Source: Flavipsychrobacter stenotrophus (GTDB lineage Bacteria > Bacteroidota > Bacteroidia > Chitinophagales > Chitinophagaceae). Taken from it: DNA of 6,444 nt. The stretch covers positions 1 to 6,444 of the forward strand of contig CANCOG010000291.1 of the NCBI GenBank assembly GCA_947379685.1, read 5' to 3'. Every line of letters begins with the position of its first letter. Position 1 is the stretch's first letter. The notes beneath the pieces are model-generated. The model ran no database searches. It worked only from the letters and a program-made list of their open reading frames with translations, and had not been told where the DNA came from. Shown here piece by piece: positions 4,887 through 6,444 of this stretch. Position numbers and translations under genes: made by a program.

Positions 4887-6444
4887 CTAAATATCGGCCG
4901 TAAGCATTGCTGCCGGGCCATCCAGGGGAATGTAAACATCGAATTGTGCGCCCTTGTTTAAATTGCCCGATGCAGTTATCATACCATTGTGGTTTTCCGC
5001 AATCCGTTTGCAAATGGCCAGCCCTATTCCGGTGCCTTCATAATCCGTCCTGCTGTGCAGGCGTTGGAATACCTCAAATATTTTTTCTCTGTAAATATTG
5101 TCAAACCCAATCCCATTATCCTTTACAGAAAATTTGTAGTAATTCTTTTTTGGCGATAGCTTTTCGTTGGGAAGTTGGCTACCGTTTACAATTGAACTTG
5201 ATAGTTTTATCACCGGAGGCCGCTTTGTATCGGCAAACCGAAAGGCATTACCAATCAGGTTGGTAATAATAATACTGAACTGGAAAGGTATCACGTTTGC
5301 TGTCCCCAGTTCTCCATATTCAATTTTAGCATCATTTTGTTTGATCAACTCGTCAAAGTCTTTCTTTACTTTATCAACTATAATGTTGATATTGGTGAGT
5401 TCGAAACTATGTTCAATATTCTTGGTTCGCGAATAAGCAAGAAGGTCTTCCAGCAAGGTTTGCATGCGTCTTGCTGTCTCCTGCATTTTTTTGAAATAAC
5501 CGATACCATTTGGTGAAAGATTACTCTGCTCTTCTTTTATGATAAGGCTTGTAAATATTTGAATTTTCCTGAGTGGTTCCTGTAGGTCGTGGCTGGATAC
5601 ATAGGTAAATGAAAGCAGATCTTTATTGGCGACCTCAAGTTCTGAGTTCTTGTTTTCGAGTATTTTTTTACTCTGAATGATCTCTTCAGTCCTTTTTAAT
5701 ACAGCATCCTGCACAACCCGTTCGAGTAATTCATTTTTAATTTTTCCTTTACTTATATTTTCATACAGCACATCTTTTTCAAGATCCTGTTTCAGGGTGA
5801 GTTTGGTTATGTCTTCAATAGCGAGTAATATCAGCTGCTCACCGAGGCTCTTTTGCTCAATTTTGCTTGCATTTAGCAGCATTACTTTTTCTCCGATCTT
5901 AGGGAATGTGTGCGCTACTTTGAAGTTATTGAAACTCGTACTGTTTGAAAGGATGTTTTCCAGCAATTCGTGTAATTCAGGTATATCCCATTGCATATTT
6001 CCAAGTTCGAAAAGTGATTTTCCCTCGGTCGATTCCTGTTTAACATTGAATGTTTTATAAAAGGAGTTGTTAGCTGACTTTACGGTAAGATCGTAGGTTA
6101 AAATGATCATCGGTTCATGGATCGTTTGCATTATGGCGTCGGAATAGTTCGCTGACTCCACAAGCATTTCATTGCGAGTTCGTAGTTCCTGATTAGTTGC
6201 AATTAATTCTTCATTTGATGCTTCAATTTCTTCTTTTGAAGTTTCGAGTTCCTCATTCAGTGTCTGGAATTCTTCATTGCTGGAGACTATTTCTTCATTG
6301 GCAGCCTGTAACTCCTCATAAGTTGTTTCCTGCGCTTCAATAATGGCTTGCATTTCATTTCTCAAAGAGTTCATTTCCTCGGTGAGGCGTGCAATTCTGG
6401 TGTCTTTTCGCTTCGAAGCGTTACCCTTGCCTTTTGTATCTATT
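4887..6444 (-). CDS. Sensor histidine kinase, C-terminal part of a CheB/CheR-PAS-type hybrid (5' end beyond the window)
   Basis: This is the C-terminal part of a cytoplasmic sensor kinase that autophosphorylates on His. The frame stays open to the right edge (about 23 residues before the Met at 6372-6374), so that Met is internal. Numbering from it: residues 1-75 are a coiled coil with seven consecutive heptads of the form EE[LIF]xxxN. A PAS domain follows (about 76-190), with LFELGNMQWDIPELHELLE and KVMLLNASKI, typical of the PAS that follows CheB and CheR in Bacteroidota and proteobacterial hybrids. A second helical linker (190-250) leads to HisKA with SSHDLQEPLRK, H262 being the phospho-acceptor. 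HATPase_c has the N-box NLIGNAFRF (N376), DNGIGF (D419, G1) and GTGIGLAICKRI (G2). All kinase motifs are intact, and no receiver domain follows. The CheB and CheR domains are inferred, not seen. No partner regulator is in view, so input and target are unknown. Confidence 0.92.
   Translation of the reverse strand, partial: IDTKGKGNASKRKDTRIARLTEEMNSLRNEMQAIIEAQETTYEELQAANEEIVSSNEEFQTLNEELETSKEEIEASNEELIATNQELRTRNEMLVESANYSDAIMQTIHEPMIILTYDLTVKSANNSFYKTFNVKQESTEGKSLFELGNMQWDIPELHELLENILSNSTSFNNFKVAHTFPKIGEKVMLLNASKIEQKSLGEQLILLAIEDITKLTLKQDLEKDVLYENISKGKIKNELLERVVQDAVLKRTEEIIQSKKILENKNSELEVANKDLLSFTYVSSHDLQEPLRKIQIFTSLIIKEEQSNLSPNGIGYFKKMQETARRMQTLLEDLLAYSRTKNIEHSFELTNINIIVDKVKKDFDELIKQNDAKIEYGELGTANVIPFQFSIIITNLIGNAFRFADTKRPPVIKLSSSIVNGSQLPNEKLSPKKNYYKFSVKDNGIGFDNIYREKIFEVFQRLHSRTDYEGTGIGLAICKRIAENHNGMITASGNLNKGAQFDVYIPLDGPAAMLTADI
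6171..6317 (-). repeat. Seven consecutive EE[LIF]xxxN heptads (coiled-coil repeat within the kinase)
   Basis: The encoded protein runs EELQAAN, EEIVSSN, EEFQTLN, EELETSK, EEIEASN, EELIATN, QELRTRN without a gap. The hydrophobic residue holds position three in every unit, Asn position seven in six of seven, and Glu positions one and two nearly always. This exact seven-residue register implies a rigid parallel coiled coil that would pass signal from upstream domains to PAS and kinase. At DNA level the 21-bp units have diverged, so the repeat is held by protein constraint. Confidence 0.85.

Noticed and set aside
4633..5013. 126-residue minus-strand frame across the kinase/outer membrane protein junction
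   Set aside because: It overlaps the ends of two well-supported genes in another frame and its product resembles no protein family.
6372..6374. ATG as the start of the histidine kinase
   Set aside because: The frame continues open upstream to the window edge, and the residues before it (RIARLTEE) fit the same coiled coil as in CheR-PAS proteins.
1..6444. CRISPR array, tRNA, rRNA, insertion sequence or transposase
   Set aside because: No regularly spaced direct repeats, cloverleaf-like sequence, rRNA stretch or transposase-like product was seen on either strand.

Overview
The window looks like a chromosomal segment of a member of the Bacteroidota, probably a Chitinophagaceae- or Sphingobacteriaceae-like soil or freshwater lineage. 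This is inferred from a FadL/OmpP1-type outer membrane protein of the Bacteroidota kind, a CheB/CheR-PAS-type hybrid histidine kinase, starts without Shine-Dalgarno sequences, and A+T-rich gaps with matches to the Bacteroidota promoter (TTTG ... TAnnTTTG). The genus cannot be fixed from the sequence alone.

Layout from left to right. Positions 1-378 hold no gene. They contain a perfect 19-bp inverted repeat (34-90), a terminator-like hairpin (97-125), a small hairpin followed by a C8A8 tract (269-302) and a candidate promoter (322-353). Next comes a plus-strand gene (379-1275) for a leaderless two-domain lysozyme: an N-terminal peptidoglycan-binding domain and a GH25 muramidase. It converges, with only 15 bp between stop codons, on a minus-strand series. 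A long hairpin (1278-1317) spans that junction and probably stops transcription from both sides.

The minus-strand series, read in its own direction, starts with the C-terminal part of a large sensor kinase (4887 to beyond the right edge). It shows a heptad-repeat coiled coil, a PAS domain, HisKA and HATPase_c. Next are a FadL-like outer membrane beta-barrel protein (3242-4777), a GT9-family glycosyltransferase (1885-3045) and an unrecognised two-helix membrane protein (1291-1818). The gaps are 109, 196 and 66 bp. The first two contain hairpins and promoter-like sequences, so these are probably separate units; the last two genes could be co-transcribed.

The common theme is the cell envelope: peptidoglycan cleavage, an outer membrane transporter, a sugar transferase for surface glycans and a membrane-anchored unknown, next to a signalling kinase. 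Nothing ties them into one pathway, and I see no clear new system. The items most worth a second look are the leaderless lysozyme with its structured upstream region, the 57-bp palindromic element, the coding-overlapping terminator, and the unassigned membrane protein.
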